From: Rhodamnia argentea
Taxonomy: Eukaryota > Streptophyta > Magnoliopsida > Myrtales > Myrtaceae
Reading direction: 5' to 3'
Assembly: GCF_020921035.1 (NCBI RefSeq)
Contig: NC_063160.1
Location: 22,789,595-22,853,594, forward strand
Length of the DNA stretch: 64,000 nt
In this document: in pieces, positions 1 through 13,004 of the stretch
Numbering within the stretch: position 1 is the stretch's first letter
Layout: every line of letters starts with the position of its first letter
Notes under the pieces: model-generated
The model's database searches: none
What the model was told of the DNA's origin: nothing
Seen by the model: only the letters and a program-made list of their open reading frames with translations
Made by a program: the position numbers and the translations under genes

Positions 1-897
1 TGATGGCATTGTACAGAATCAATTTCCGACCAATTAGCTTGTACATTCTTAAGGATTTGCCGCACAGGCTTGCAGAATATGGTCGCATCAGGTGCAGCGC
101 GGTTACCAAAAAGGTTACCTGCCGTTTTGTTTAAGGAAAGCTGTCTGGTAGGAATATTGGCTAGTCTGGGATATATGTAGGTGCTGCTCATGCAGTTCTT
201 ACCTAGTAACCCAGGTAACAAGCTAAGATAACTTACTGTAATGATGAATGCAAAGAAGCTGAATGAAGAGGTGTTACCAAGGGGCGCTAACTGAACCCTG
301 GAATCCTGAAATTGAAGAAAAGAATCTATTGCATTCTTCTGAGAGAAGTGAAATGGGGCATGAATGCTGTGAGCTCTTGGCTTTGGTCCAAAAACTCCTC
401 CAAGCCAAGAACTAGGATTTACACTGTTGACTCTGTAGATTGAGCGACACGAAACTAAAGAAACGTATTTCCACCACTACCACCATCCTTTCTATATCCA
501 GGTCGTGGGCACACAAAAACCTCTCGCGTAACCATGTGTGTGTGCGCGCATGAGAGAGACCGAGAGGGAGGGGTAATAGGGGAATATCGTGCTTTACGAA
601 ATTATGACTAATTAGTCCTGCTGGAATGTAAAAAGCAGCCGAACACTCGTAAATCGCGAGTTTCAAATAACAATAACAAAGATAAGAATGATACCGTAGG
701 ATAAGAATAATTACACTATTAAACGAACAAATGAACACTCCGGATAGCAAGTGGATATCAAGTATAAGCGGCCGCTGAGGCTTCCTTTTATCCCGAAAGG
801 TTTGAGAACTAACTCGCATACACGTAAACAACTCCAAAGGTTCGACTCTCTTGGTTTAATGTGATTGCATTGCAGCGGAGACCCACCTTCAATACCA
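1..897. other. Gene-poor left edge and likely 3' UTR of the DUF3754 gene
   Basis: No coding exon could be supported here. The part nearest position 897 is probably the 3' untranslated region of the minus-strand DUF3754 gene. A short plus-strand frame is open from the window edge to a TAA near position 136; it could be the tail of a gene lying to the left, but I do not recognise it. The open frames between about 412 and 971 have no family resemblance. Confidence 0.4.
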
Positions 898-3800
898 TCA
901 GGAAGGATTTGCGTTCTGTTTTGCCTTGAGGACAAGTTCCTCTGTCGTAGTTCCAATGATCTCATTAGCACGTTTGAGGCCTACACAATAGTATCTTCCG
1001 ATAGAATCCTACAATTACAACCCAAGTGGTCAAAGCTCGAGATATCATTAGACTTGGCAGGTGGACAGCTTTCAATAATTCCTGTTTCGAAGTTAAGCTC
1101 ATAATGTGCCAATGAAGGTTATTCAGGGGAAAAGGTAGGATTAAAGATGCTCATGCTATAAAGAAGGAAAAAAGGAAACTCAACAGGCATATTTACCCGA
1201 GCTACGATGCCTAATTTCTCTAGTTTCTCGACTGCATCATCCACATCAAAATTGCAGCTCTCACCAAACTCTTCTTTTATTAGCTCTTCACATCGTATAT
1301 CCAAATCCTTCATCACGACATAAGAAAGCCATACATTATTAGCAAATATATCCTTCGATCCAGAACTTCACAAAAGGAAATGCATAAAAAAGAGCCGAAT
1401 ATAAAGAGTTTGTCAAACCTGTGTAGTAGCTTTTCCTTGTTCCATCAATATGAAGTATGACACAATCACCTCTTTGACCTGCATTCAATTGTTTAAACAT
1501 ATTTAAGCTGGGTAATTCCCCATATTTCAATTCAACCAAACAAATAGGTGAAATACGATCTCAAAAAAATCTCTTCCAATGGTCCAAATGCACAACCGAA
1601 ATCATTAACAGTGTAACAATCTATGATATCTTTCAAATGGATAAGCCTTGGTCAATAGGACCACCACAGAAATTTCAGTTCCATCTAGAGGCTAGTCATG
1701 CTGTCCAAATCATGTACTGTTTCAATGTCATTTATCAGCTTCTTCCTTTTTTTTTTTAGCATAAACTACATCCAAAAGGTTCTTTTCTAGACATAAATAT
1801 TTCCATTCTTCAACATTCTTAACTTCTTTGATGTATGAAAAGCTCACAAATATCACAACTTACTTCCTGTTGGATCACATCATCACATAGGTGCAAAAGA
1901 GTCCCCTTCCCACTGTCAAGTTGTTTGTCATACATGGATTGGGTAATTAAGTTCTGATATGCAGCCATATTTTGCTGAAATCTACAAGAAAAGAAATAGG
2001 CCAAAATGAGCAACAAATTTACAAGATGTATTCTCAAAGTCAAGAAAATGGACTGCATATTATTGTTGTAGCATAAGTCAAACTATGTAAGATACTGTGG
2101 CTCTCGATCAACCCGGCAACTTTATATGATGCATAAATTGTCCTCATCATCAGATTCCTAGGTACCTATCATATAAAACACACAAAGCTGGCACCAATTT
2201 ATGGTCTACCAGTGCACTCCTCGACGAACTTTCCAAGTAGACCACTTGCATCATTAACTTAACATTAAAATAACTATGCCAAATTCAATTGTATATGCAA
2301 AACCAACCCATCTGAAATAACTATGCGGAGAGAGAGAGAGAACACTTAACGTGAAGTACGTTTTTGCACAGTAACCTATCACTGTAGAAAGCACGGCAAA
2401 AATGACCCATAGATCAGCTTTAGGCATTTCAAGAGAACCAACTACAGCACCCTGTGGGATGTGATTAGTTCATTAGTATAGTATAAACACATATTCCCAC
2501 ACTGAAAAAAGGGAGAAAACACTAACCAGACCAACTACAGCAGAGGCAAGAAACTTCACCCAGTCCATTGGAGTCAGCCCAGGATTTTTTTTTTCAGGCT
2601 GTTAATAGGCAAAAAGCACCTACACCATGTCATGAGCTCCATAGAGATCATAAGAAGAAAGAGTCCAAGGAAAAAGCAAAACAAAACACCAAATAAACAC
2701 GCTCAGAAAAAGATTTACAAGTACTATCTCCATATCTGCCATTGGAATGTTTTTGAAATGCTTTACATATATTCCTCTTCCATCTTTCACGTTGGAACTT
2801 GAGCGCCTGAAGAGGTAATAGCGTTGTTAGATCAAAGAGCTTTTTACAATTCTAGAAGACAATTTATCGAAATATCAATCAGAAAATGAATTAGTTTTAA
2901 GTCATAGTTCTGTTTCGCTAACTTCTCGCAAAAATTCACTTTTGTTTCTCACAAGCAGGCCAACATCACATTCTGTGAACTTATAAGGATGACCGTTCTT
3001 TAAAAGAACAATATCTATTAGCCAAACCTTAAATGACAGCGCTTTCAACAGAACAAGAGAGCACCTGTAAAGAACAATTATCCTATCAAAGGTGGGTTCT
3101 TGGATAGTAATCTTGCTTCGAAGATTGCGAAAACTGCAAACAACATAGAAGTATCAGAGATAGAGAAATCTAGAATGAAAGACACAAGGCAAGATTGTTT
3201 CAGTATCTGTTTTACCATTCAATATTCGCTCATCTATCAGTAGTTAAGAAATAATTTTTGGACACGTAAAAACCATACAGCTCCAAAATTTAAAATGACA
3301 CAACACATCATAAATGGCAAAAATGGCAGCGGGAGCACAAATATACAGCCCTTAGAAATTTGAGTCTATCACCATCATAAAAACATTTGATATGGCTCTT
3401 AACTGCTGATTATCCTCCAGAATTAATACACACAGTCCTGCAAAGACTATCATTTCTACATTGGCCACGCTCATTATTTAAACATAGAGAAACTTCTGAA
3501 TTGCGAGGTACCCTATAAGCTCAATATATATAAAATGCTAACATCAAGTCTTTGATATTGGAAAGCCAGGAAAAAATAATTCATGACGGGCCAAAATGGG
3601 TCTCATCTACACTATCAAGATGTTCAGCATCTACTGGAGGAACAAGGTAGAGGGAGAAATATGCAATTTCATCTATCTGATTTTTGGGCAGATGCGACCA
3701 GTGAATATAAATTATGGGGCATGATGGCCATGGTGGGGTATGATCACCAAGAGTTGCAGAATTTCAGCCTGCAAAGGAAAAGAAAAACATAAAATTGTTG

Positions 3801-6688
3801 CAAACTTCAAAGCACCTTATAGGCATATTTTCTATGCGAATTCGTTCCACATGTAGGTCATCCTGCTCTCCTTCAGTCACAATTTCATCATTCTTCTTTG
3901 GATCTTGCTTACGGCGTGCACTCGAATTTCTAGACAAAAGTTTCTCAATCCTGCAAAAGACAAAAGCTGGATGAAGTCGCAAAAGGAAAAAGGTTGAAAA
4001 CAAAGTTCGTTATTAACAGCCCAAACAAACAAAGTTAAAAAAAAAAAAAAAAATTACAACATATCTTCTCGATTGACTTCTCAGAAGAACTATTCACCTG
4101 GTTAGTTTCAAAATAAATGCCCAAATACGTGAGATGATCATGTCCACTTTCTCCATGAAAAAGTAATCTGTTGTTCGGTCTATCCCGATGCCGCGTCTGA
4201 ATATAACATACTTTGAAAGAGAAAATGATGAATGAAAATCAGAGAAACAGAAAGAGGCAACTCTTCTCAATAGAAGTAGCAAAGCATTACAAAAGTTTCT
4301 AAGCATATAGATCATATGGTCTGACACGATGAATGTACATACTTAAGGAGAAGATTAAGCACCCCTAGACAATACGACCATGCTAGATCTTGATAACTTG
4401 CCTTCCAAAAGAGAGGAGATTAAATCAAGAATGCCTATCAGCTAGCATCCTAGTAAGTACCTTATCTGCAAAATCTGGAAGATTTTCTTTAGGATGCTCT
4501 GCAAAGTATCTTTTCAGAAGCTTCTTGTCAAGCTACAGTCAGCAAACAAAATGAAATAAGCAGATAATATAGCTACGAGAAAATACGAGATATACTTAGC
4601 CTCTCCTTTTTCAGAAATACTAAAGGCGCAACATCAATCTCATTGCAAGCTATTTAACTAAATGCATCTCCTAAGTTTTTTCACAGAAGATGCATAGGCA
4701 CTGGGTTCCATGTCACAAACATATCTTGGTCCCATGTATGCAATTTCATACCTTAGATTCATCGACTTTAATTGGAAGATTAAGGAGATACTGGCCAGAA
4801 AGTGCAACATCAATTTCCTCATCCGTAGTAATTTTGAAGTTGCTCTTATCCATAACCTGCAAAAGGCGATAACTACAGGTGTCATTGTATTTCTCCAAAT
4901 TTTCTCTTTTTCAAAAGAGAAAAAACCCAAAATCTATACATAGAGTGAGGTACACAAGAAGGATGAAGTTGCAGAAGTTTCTACCCCGTTGGCTTTCTCA
5001 TAATTTCTTTTGTTCTTTACGTATCAAGTCTACAAAATCTACCGAAGAAGAGGACATTTTCGCTTCTTGTTTATAGCAGGATGCAAACCATCAGTCACAC
5101 TTGAGAAATTGTCATGGGTGAAGATTGATACCATGTCCTTTATATCTTCTCACTGCAATATAATTGAAGCACAATGTATATGAAGGGCGATATTTTCCTA
5201 AAATCCTGGTGGAGGAAGCCTTTTAATCAATGGGTGACAAGCATGGGCATCACCCATGGTTAAATTAAGTTCACATTTGGATGATGATCATAACTTGTTA
5301 CCCACCACATAGGCATGGATTCCTCCAAACAGGATGGAGGAAAATATAGCCCATAACTAAATTCCCTGCTATCTTGTGGCATAACCATAGTGATTTGTAA
5401 AGAGTCAATAGCAATAGACACTTTCTTGCTGCTCAATTTTCATGCTAAGTCATTCTCACAGGTAGTTACTTAACAAAGAGAGGGAAATGAATGCATCTTT
5501 CTTGCATGTACAACACCTGAAAGGCTAAAGATCACAGTGAGTCAGTCAACTTTCCGAGTCAAAAATTGCAATAGATCTCGTATTAGTAAAACACCCACAA
5601 AACTTCACGGAAAAGTATACAGGAAGCAGTAGTACCTGAAACAAGTAAGAAAGAAAATTTTGCTCAAGTACATCAACTTCTTCAGAAGGTAGGTTTTGCT
5701 GTTGCAGCTTCTGAGTCCCGTGCACAGGATCAAAGAGAGAGTAAAGTTGCTGCAGTTATTGGAACAAAATTATAAGTAAGAAAAGGGAAATTAGAGGAAA
5801 CAACCGAAAAGGCCAAGTTAACCAATTAAAACAACTAAAAGCAGAAGTTCAGACAATAGAATCGATGAGAATACAGCTATACACACCATTAAGTCCTCAA
5901 ACTGCAGAAGATACCAGGCTCGAATTGTATATTCAACTCTCTTGCACAGCTTTAAAAACTCAGCACGGTCAGAACTATGCTCTGCAAGAAAAAGAAAAGG
6001 GAAAAGAAAGGAAAGGAAAATCCAACTGGTGAGACTCTCTATACAAGAGGAACAAGAAGCCAAAACTACGCCAAAAAACAGCACGAACTTAACTGTTCGA
6101 GTTACAATATTTGCAGTGTTAGGAGGTGGACATGCATTATGTAATGAAATTCTATTTTGGGAATAATTCCAGAATTTCTGGAATTTCAACGTCTGTTAGT
6201 GCCCTAAAGCCGCCCAGTGTGACAATTTGTATCCGGTAGTGTTGGCCAGAACAAAAGAACTCAATTGCAAAGGTTTCTCCTTGTACAAATAAATTATTAG
6301 GCCACAATTCCTCAGCAAGTAGAACAACGGCTCTGATACATTTACCATCTCCATAATTTCCACACCATATGATTGACTCGCTCCTGGAAAAATACCATAC
6401 CGAGTTTTACAGGATAAACAAAAAAAATGCACACGACACAACACCGTTCATTCCCTAACATAAAGCAGCCGACCCAGGGCAAATCTCCGGCGACCTCGGA
6501 GGCGCGCGCATCTTCCATGCCCGCGAATCCCACGTCGGAGACCCGAAGGAGTCGACAGCGAGGAAGGACATACCGATGAGATTGGCCAAGGTCATGACGA
6601 GCTTCGGCTTCAGGACCGGAATCACCGACTCGCGCTCCAGTCGAATAACCTCCTTCTTCTCCGCCGCCTCTCTCTCTCTCCCCGCCAT
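898..6688 (-). CDS. DUF3754 family membrane protein, 492 aa, 15 exons
   Basis: Coding exons on the minus strand, from the start: 6574-6688, 5887-5981, 5636-5749, 4752-4856, 4461-4532, 4098-4210, 3816-3950, 3065-3133, 2719-2806, 2527-2598, 2351-2451, 1864-1981, 1419-1478, 1197-1307, 898-1008. All have GT-AG borders, phases agree, and the sum is 493 codons. The protein matches the plant DUF3754 family (often labelled 'aminopeptidase' in Arabidopsis without evidence). It has an N-terminal helical part ([20 protein letters not shown]), a GQYLLNLPI motif, a [15 protein letters not shown] motif, and then the core with [18 protein letters not shown] hydrophobic hairpin follows, encoded by exons 10-11 ([11 protein letters not shown] and [21 protein letters not shown]). 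The C-terminal part includes [10 protein letters not shown] and [10 protein letters not shown]. Function is not established; the hairpin suggests an organelle or endomembrane protein. The start is the first in-frame ATG before the conserved [16 protein letters not shown] segment. Confidence 0.93.
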
Positions 6689-6716
6689 CTCTCGCTCTCT
6701 GATTGTCCAGAGCTGG

Positions 6717-6752
6717 TGGAAGAAGAAGAAGAAGAAGAAGAAGAAGAAGACA
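6717..6752. repeat. (GAA)n microsatellite in the 5' leader of the DUF3754 gene
   Basis: About ten GAA units on the plus strand read as TTC repeats in the minus-strand transcript, 30-60 nt before the ATG at 6688. The repeat would lie in the 5' UTR. Pyrimidine-rich TTC/CT leaders are common in plant genes. Confidence 0.8.
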
Positions 6753-6939
6753 GGGAATGGATTGACAGAGACGCCGAGCGAGATTCGTGAGATCGCCCGA
6801 GAAGTATTCTTTGGAAGAGAGACGAACGATTCCGTTCTCCTTCGATTGCCAAGCTTTCTCGTAACCGACACTACTGTCAAGTCACTCTGCTCACCGGTGC
6901 GCTCTGATCTCCGTTTAATGACGTTAAGTAACGGCAAGA

Positions 6940-7850
6940 AAAATCATTAAAGCAAAGAAGCAGCAGAAGATGAAGAAGAAGAAGGAAAAGAAAAAGAACG
7001 AGGAGAAGCGTGATCGATTTTTACTTACAATAGAAATTATCAGAACTCGCGGGAAAAATATGTCGACAACGAAATTGACAAAATGCAGTAAAAATGCCGG
7101 TAGGCCTCTTTGTGATTTTTCCATGATAAATACTCCCTCAAGGATCCATCATCTTCCGTCCCTTTTCCCATCCCTGTTTTAGTATTTGTACATTTGCATT
7201 TGCTAAGGAGTATTCTCGTTTCCATAGTCGTCCACACTTGCGCAAAAATTTGAAGAATTCAGAAGCTGAAATAGTAAATCCTTATTTTCGTGAAAGAAGA
7301 AGAGGATTTTCGAGGAATGGATCATTTAATTTATAATATTCGACTTATGGATGGGACCATACTCTAAATTAGAATCATGAGATAATGTTTGATCATTTCT
7401 ACTAACTCAAAATTCCGATCACTGTTATTTTAGGTTATAATAAAAATATCATTTTGGATAGTTTACATAAAAAATTTCCTTTGTCGATGCTTAAAGGATA
7501 GTGAAAATTCTATGCGATTGATCTTTCGAGTTGATAGGATTTACGGTAATTTTCATTTATGATTTTTGGTCTTTTAGAATGTGGTTGTAAAGCGGTTGGG
7601 TTTTTCAATTATTTATTGCTTCCATCAGCTTATTCGGATGTTTCAAATGATACCGCAATATTTATAAAATAGCCATAATTTTTCAACCACGATAATAACT
7701 TTCATTAAACCGGTCAATAAGATTTTATTTTTCAAACCTCAATCGAAAATTATAAAAGGACATAATAATTATTTTCAATGAATAATTTTAATCAATTCGT
7801 TATTGATTATCAAACGATGCATTCGCCAACAGAACCAGGGCAATGTCAGG
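6940..7850. other. AT-rich intergenic region between divergent promoters
   Basis: This lies between the minus-strand DUF3754 leader and the plus-strand CCB1 leader, so it must hold both promoters. It is strongly AT-rich from about 7240 to 7820, and a purine-rich AAG tract lies near 6970-7005. I see no coding exon and no terminal inverted repeats. Confidence 0.5.
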
Positions 7851-7955
7851 ACACGCCGTCAGATCTAATCTAAACCGTTCATTCGAATGTTACGAACTTG
7901 CTTTATCTCGTCAACACGCCGCTCGCTCCCTCTCGTCTCTTTTGCCCAGCGACCA

Positions 7956-9317
7956 ATGGCTACTAGGATATCATCACCTCCGCACCAACGCTCTCTGTCC
8001 TCCCTTTCCTTCCCTCCCGCGCTCCCGACCAGAGACCTCCACCGCCCCGGCCGATGGCTCGGGACGCTCCGAACCTCCTCCACCGCCACCCCCCGACCGA
8101 GGAGGTTGGTCGTCCGGAGCTCCCTCCAAGAACTCTCGCCTCTGGTGCTTCCTCATCACGCCCCGCATGCTTCGCTGTTCCTGCTCGCGGACGCCGCGGG
8201 TTACTCCCTGGCCAGTTACTACACTTCTTTGGGTCTCTTCGTGATCTCTGTTCCTGGACTCTGGTCTCTCATCAAGCGCTCTGTGAAGTCCAAGGTTGTT
8301 ACCCTGAAACCCGATCGTTTACTGTTTTCTGTTTTACCTTTTGTTGGGGGCTTAAAAGCATATTTTGTCAGTTCTTGGTTGAATTATGAGTCTGTTCAGT
8401 GTTCACGCTCGTGTTGGATGGATTTGATTGGCTTGGCTGGTATGTGAAGTGGGGTGGTTTGGTTATGTGATGCAGATTGTGCAGAGGAAATTCATAGGTG
8501 AAGGAGAAGAGCGGAAGGCACCGAATCGCGTTGCTGGGGAGATTCTGTCCTTCTTCACACGCAACAACTTCGTGGTCACCGATACAGGAGAGACCATCAC
8601 GTATGCCCTCGACTCTTCCTCCGAAGTCCTCTCTTTGTTTTCCATTATCTGCATCGATCAATTCACTACCTTACATGCTTTTGATTCATGAACGTTGGTC
8701 TTCTGTTTTTCTTTTCTCTTTTGGGGTGGTGGGTTTGGTACAAAATGGGGAGAGAGGGAGGGAGTTCCCTTATGATTTCTTGCCACCATTGTTGCTGCAA
8801 ATGGAAACAAACCCAAGCATGATGCTCTGTCCTAAAAGGGCTGCTAGTTAATGTGCTTTGTGTTCTTGTTTGAAGGTTTGAAGGGATGATGACTCCGAGC
8901 CGAGGGCAAGCGGCATTGCTGACATTCTGCACCTGCATTAGCCTTGCCAGCGTTGGTCTTGTTCTTACAATAACTGTTCCGGATATCGGTAACAACTGGT
9001 TCTGGATCACTACATTGAGCCCCTTAGCGTAAGTGAAGATTGTTTTTACTTGAAGAGTCCGTGTTCTAGCATTTCTGAATAACGGAAATCATGTGTGGAC
9101 ATATTAAACCCTTGATATGATCTTTTGCAGCGGAGCATACTATTGGAAGCGAGCATCGAGGAAGGAGCAAATCAAGGTAAAGATGGTAGTGGCGGAGGAC
9201 GGGACACTATCCGAGATTGTTGTTCAGGGAGATGATCAGCAAGTTGAGCAGATGAGGAAGGAGCTTCAGCTCAGTGAGAAGGGAATGGTTTATGTAAAAG
9301 GCATCTTCGAGAGATGA
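7956..9317 (+). CDS. CCB1: CCB1, cofactor assembly of complex C subunit B, chloroplast, 267 aa
   Basis: Exons 7956-8294, 8476-8600, 8876-9028, 9131-9317; GT-AG borders, 268 codons including stop. CCB1 belongs to the CCB (system IV) pathway that covalently attaches haem ci' to cytochrome b6 on the stromal side of the thylakoid, a step needed for cytochrome b6f assembly. The N-terminus is rich in Ser, Arg and Pro, as expected of a chloroplast transit peptide. The mature part has a first membrane segment (LGLFVISVPGLWSLI, about residues 92-106), a conserved loop (AGEILSFFTRNNFVV), and a second segment (CTCISLASVGLVLTITVP). The stromal tail ends in the characteristic EQMRKELQLSEKGMVYVKG. An in-frame ATG at 7887 would add 23 residues; I chose 7956 because the transit peptide then has a typical Ala-Thr start. 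Confidence 0.95.
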
Positions 9318-9799
9318 CCAGCACCCCAACGATTCGAATATGATCTCAAAAGTTTTGCGAAAAGAGCTTCAGCTCACTTTCAAAGTATTTTTTACCAATC
9401 GCCATTTTACCCCAAGACATTTGCATTTGCTCAAAGCTTACACACCATTAGTTAGAGCTCAACAGATCCCTAAAAGCTATTGATCAACTATGATTGGCAT
9501 CCTGTACATCTTAGCTATCTGCAATAAATAGACAATAAATTTTGACCCATCAACATGGTTCCATACAAGTCGAGGAGGCCCAACCTGAGCTCTGCCCAGC
9601 AGAGTGCGAGAAAAATTATTTGGTTTAGCAAAGACCGCAGAAACAAAGTCGCTCAGAAGGAAATATACAAAACATTTCTAATCTTCGCCCGACAGTCCGG
9701 GATGCTCAGATGAGACCAATAATCTTCGACATTATCAAAATATTAAGCTGATAAAATATCTTTGCCATCCCAATCAACGAAAGCACGTTTCCAGAGCCC
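9318..9799. other. 3' UTRs of the convergent CCB1 and Rieske genes
   Basis: About 480 bp separate the two stop codons, which face each other. The interval must hold both 3' UTRs and polyadenylation regions; AATAAA-like strings occur near 9524-9540. No coding potential was seen. Confidence 0.6.
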
Positions 9800-10548
9800 T
9801 CAACCAATTAGTAGCTTGTTTTCCTCCAGGAAGCTGTAAGTTGGTACCTCCAAGTTGTATGGTGCTGGACCCTTTCGAATCCGCCCCGAGATGTCATAGT
9901 GAGAACCATGGCATGGACAAAACCATCCTCCAAAATCACCAGCGTTAGGCAGGGGAATGCAACCCAGGTGTGTGCATACGCCAACCACAATGAGCCACTC
10001 GGGGTCCTTAGTTCTGTCTGAATCTGGCTGCGGGTCACGAAGAGATGCCAAATCAACACTGTTTGCCAGCTTAATATCCTCCTCAGTTCGACGCCTGATG
10101 AAAACAGGCTTGCCACGCCACTTAACAGTCACGGTAGAGCCCGGCTCAATACTGGACAGATCGACCTCAAGAGAAGCCAGAGCAAGAACATCCTTACTGG
10201 CTGACATGCTCAGGACAAACTTGAGGACAAGCAGACGGATAAGTGAGGCATAGACGAATCTACCACCAGTCAAGCAAAAGTAGGCAAATGCCCGCTTGCT
10301 TGGGTCACCAGGAGGGAAGCGCTCATGATTATACTCATCATATGTAATCTTTGAAGTGGGGTTCTTAACAGCAGCCACAGTTGGTGGAACACCATGAACC
10401 ACACTGTCCTCCTTTCTAGGGGTCAGCGACTCTGAAGCAAAACCTGAAATGACAAATAATACTGAATAAGTATTCCATTACAGTATTAACGCATTTTTCT
10501 TCATACAGGAACTGGCCACTGGAAGTCCGGTATTACAGGACAAGGAAA

Positions 10549-10596
<48 letters not shown>

Positions 10597-12271
10597 TGGA
10601 AGAGTGAATAGTAGTACTGCTACATGAGGATAGCTCATCAGAAATCACAACTTGTCCAAACACACACCAGTTGATAAAGTAAACACATTAAACCGTTATT
10701 ACAGTATTTAACGTAAGTAGAACTCTCCTAAGAGGAAGATAATTGAAGATCATACTCCAAAAAACTAACTCAGCAAATGAGAAAACCGTTTGATATCAGT
10801 AGAATGAGAATATAAAGTACAGTCAGGTATATAAGGGATTCTATCATAAATTCATGTAAAATTCAGCTCTTTGCCAATTTACATACGCTTTCTCATCTTT
10901 CTTCTCTTGTTTTTGCCAGCGGCTAAGCAGACAATAAATTCAAATCAGCGAATTAACAGGAAAGTACACGAGACAGAAACAATATTCACATAGTTCATAA
11001 AGGCTGACCCATTTGTCCTGAAGTTCACATGATATACCTGTCTCTTTGTCGTGTTCATTCTAGCAACCTTCATCACCAATCCATTTTGTTAAGGACTCTA
11101 AACTCCAATCTAATATTTGAACATATTAGCAGTTATCAACAACAAGAGTACTAGGACTTCAACTGGAATAAGAGACTAACTTTCCAAAACAGACCCAGCT
11201 CATTCCTTACAAATTCTATTTAAGCCCACCACAGTTACATATATAGAGAAGTGTTACTGTGTTCTAGAAACTTGAAGAAGAGGTTGCCACTGGCCCGCAG
11301 ATCAGTTTTTTTGCAGAAACTTGTAAAAAGCACATGAGTGCCTAAGGTGATTCTCGAAACTAAAAAAAAAAAACTCGATGCCTTTTTTTTTTCACACTAC
11401 CAAGATGAGTATTCTACTTGGTCCGTTAGGAACTTAATAATATTAGAATCTAGCTAGAAGAACTAGCTATGAATTGCCAGCAATGTCACTAGTGGGACAG
11501 CTAAAAGTTATGCACAATTATTACTTCTGGAAGGAATGAATATTCTCAGTAGCAGCAAATAGCTCATATTTCACCATTGAAGATAAATATATGATATCTG
11601 TGAACGATAAAGCAATATAACCTCGGCAACAAGAGGAGTAGGATAGAGTTTCAAGACATGCCAAACCCTGACACACAAAATGATTAACAAAAATAAATAT
11701 GAAAAACGCAGCCACTGGTATGAAGCGCCCTAGTTTCCTTTAACTGTTACAGCAATCAAACCTACTTAACAACAACAACCACCACCACCACCACCATTTC
11801 AGCTGTCGGCTATTATTGCAAAATGACTGGAAAAAGAAAAACACGAAAGCCCTAGTCTGCCGTCCGAATTACATCGTCACGTCGAAACCAGAAAAGCCAC
11901 AAACAACTCTCTAGCAGAGACACGGCACGTCGTATGGAAACCGAATGGAAATGAACGGGCGATTCTTTTGTAGGAATTGAAAAGTCCTAGAATCTACAAA
12001 TGCCAAAGTCAATCACTTTATGAAATTTAATGAAAACAATGAACGAAAACAATCGCCAGAGAAGGAGAGAACCCTAACCTCTGTGCGGCAGACTCAGCTC
12101 CGGTCTATAGAAGAAAGAGCCGGACAATCCCGAGGATCTGAGCTCGCCAGACGGAGAGGACGAATCGGAGCCGCCGACGGGGCTCCTGGAGGCGACGGCG
12201 GAGGCAGCGGCGTGGCTGGGCCTCCACGGCGAGACGAGAGAGGAGAGCCTCCTGGTCGCAACCCTCAACAT
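9800..12271 (-). CDS. Mitochondrial Rieske iron-sulfur protein of complex III, 278 aa
   Basis: Two exons on the minus strand: 12079-12271 and 9800-10443, split in phase 1 by a 1.6-kb intron. This is the Rieske [2Fe-2S] subunit of the cytochrome bc1 complex, which passes electrons from ubiquinol to cytochrome c1 at the inner mitochondrial membrane. Exon 1 encodes an Arg/Ser-rich presequence starting [12 protein letters not shown]. Exon 2 encodes a single membrane anchor ([21 protein letters not shown]) and the cluster-binding fold. Both Rieske boxes are complete: CTHLGC (C221, H223, C226) and CPCHGS (C240, C242, H243). C226 and C240 form the usual disulfide; the other four are the cluster ligands. 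The mitochondrial-type presequence, anchor and C-terminus distinguish it from chloroplast PetC. Its length is normal for plants. Confidence 0.97.
10548..10597. repeat. (AG)n microsatellite in the Rieske intron
   Basis: An imperfect AG run of about 50 bp, interrupted once by AAAG, lies 105 bp inside the intron from the acceptor side. It reads as CT repeats in the transcript. Confidence 0.9.
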
Positions 12272-12964
12272 CTCCTCCTCCTCCTACGACTCTCAAGCCC
12301 TTCGATCTTCGTCCTCCCCAGAAGCTCGCAGCTTTCGATTCGATTGGGTCTCGCAGAAGCTGAGAAGGGGTTGATCGTATCGCCTGGTAGCAAGCAAATC
12401 TCGCGAAATGCCTCCAGAATCAGCTAGAGGAGTTATCGACCAGTAATTATATGGCGAGAAGAGCGGGACCTGTGGATTCTGGCGTGGAAGTGTTAGGAGG
12501 TGGTAAATTCACCCACCTATCGCATTCTGACACGTAAGCTCCCAAGCGGAAAAGAGTGGAGTTGACCCGGCGCACAGGAGGACAGGGATGAGCCGAGCCG
12601 GGCCGGCCGGGCCGGGAATATGGGATAAATTCGATTCGGGACAGAAGTTTCTGATCCGGAAAACTGGACCTAGCCTGATTCAACTCAACAAGGAATGGCT
12701 CCGACTGACTCTATCTGGATCGGTTCGAGCCGGTTATGCCCAGTCCAGGTTTTACATTTTCTTAGGGCCGCGCGCAATCCATCCCCTAAAAATTCGGGTA
12801 ACAAGAATACCCTCGTGAGTCATGCTCCCTTTTCTTTGTCGCTCGGCCTGCTCAGACCCACCTCTCGACCTCACGATGCCGCCATAGCCGGCCTTTCACA
12901 CACAGAAGCCATTATACACTTGCCTCCGCCCTAGCTCACGTCTTAGCCCCCGAATTTGGTTTGT

Positions 12965-13004
<40 letters not shown>

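Noticed and set aside
412..837. 141-aa minus-strand frame
   Set aside because: It lies beyond the DUF3754 stop codon, lacks family similarity and is not supported by splice signals.
6346..6383. Exon-like stretch in DUF3754 intron 1 with GT and AG borders
   Set aside because: Joining it shifts the following exon into an early stop; direct joining of 6574-6688 to 5887-5981 gives the conserved LANLIEHSSDR junction.
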